Assembly (NCBI GenBank): GCA_947381965.1
Contig: CANCXX010000019.1
Coordinates: 18,654 to 82,653 of the forward strand
Direction: 5' to 3'
From: an uncultured bacterium
GTDB lineage: Bacteria > Bacillota > Clostridia > Lachnospirales > Lachnospiraceae
DNA: 64,000 nt
A program made the position numbers and the translations under genes. The notes under the pieces were generated by a model. The model searched no databases and was not told where the DNA came from. It saw nothing but the letters and a program-made list of their open reading frames with translations. Each line of letters begins with the position of its first letter. Position 1 is the stretch's first letter. Below are positions 63,771 through 64,000 of this stretch, in pieces.

Positions 63771-63964
63771 TCACGCAAAGGAATAAACCGGTTCTTTGCC
63801 GAAAAAAAACGGATCATTTTCATGAAAGGTAAAATAAAAATCCTGCAGTGCCTGGGGCAGCATAAACCCCAGTTCTTTTTCCTTGTCTGCAATATCCTCC
63901 GGTGTCACGGAGCTTTCCATGCTGCTGCCAAAAGATTTGATTTTTTCAGTTCTTCTGATATCAT
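63771..63964 (-). pseudogene. SMI1/KNR4 (SUKH)-like gene, frameshifted and truncated
   Basis: An ATG at 63964 with AGGAAGG seven bases upstream begins MISEELKK, but the frame then stops after 19 residues. One more A in the A6 run (63941-63946) would join it to a frame that reads TPEDIADKEKELGFMLPQAL, then QDFYFTFHENDPFFFG, and ends at TGA 63773-63771. The LPxALxDFY pattern with a preceding EKELG is that of SMI1/KNR4 proteins, many of which are immunity proteins against toxins. Only ~65 residues remain of ~150. The gene may be dead, phase-variable, or affected by a sequencing error in the homopolymer. Confidence 0.5.
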
Positions 63965-64000
63965 GGCGCCGCCTTCCTATTCTTTATAATAAATCACCGG

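Overview
The window reads as a chromosome segment of an anaerobic Firmicute, most likely a gut Lachnospiraceae-type Clostridium. This is inferred, not proven, from several features: moderate-to-low GC, strong AGGAGG-type ribosome binding sites, TTG and GTG starts, YhaM- and YesMN-type genes, an Mrp/Mbh-like antiporter operon, lipoprotein sugar-binding proteins and single-gene flagellin. No rRNA, CRISPR array or complete prophage was seen. One tRNA gene (Pro, anticodon CGG) is present.

Left part (1-25.5 kb): the 3' part of a BREX-type P-loop ATPase, a MATE exporter with its own promoter and a perfect inverted repeat, a divergent HTH-methyltransferase fusion, and a giant flagellin of about 1261 residues built from eight tandem modules. 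These are followed by the YhaM nuclease, an HtrA-like membrane protein that lacks all three catalytic residues, tRNA-Pro, and a ten-gene operon for an Mrp-type cation/proton antiporter with four large pump-like subunits. Thioredoxin, TrmB, a D,D-carboxypeptidase, a DEDDh exonuclease and an ABC exporter close the section.

Middle part (25.5-45.4 kb): a two-component system stands divergent to a membrane gene set consisting of a small lipoprotein, a propeller-like/solute-binding fusion lipoprotein, two sugar-type ABC permeases and an HlyD-like adaptor, with no ATPase gene. Then come two acetyltransferases, an unrecognised membrane coiled-coil protein, an Lhr-type helicase, and a response regulator-kinase-ABC ATPase-FtsX permease locus of the antimicrobial-peptide-response type.

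Right-centre part (45.7-58.5 kb): a sugar uptake and catabolism locus. YesM/YesN-type kinase and regulator sense a signal; an LplABC-type importer brings in an oligosaccharide or glycoside; two Gfo/Idh/MocA oxidoreductases, two TIM-barrel isomerase-like proteins and a cytoplasmic GH3 glycosidase process it.

Right end (58.5-64 kb): accessory DNA. It holds a 219-bp MITE-like element with 19-bp terminal inverted repeats and a 6-bp target duplication, a small conserved-looking protein, an XRE/DUF3796-like operon whose promoter is covered by three copies of a 14-bp operator, a 45-codon ORF with a strong RBS, an XRE regulator and ABC exporter pair, and a frameshifted SMI1/KNR4 (SUKH)-like remnant. 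All names come from reading motifs by eye; no database search was run.
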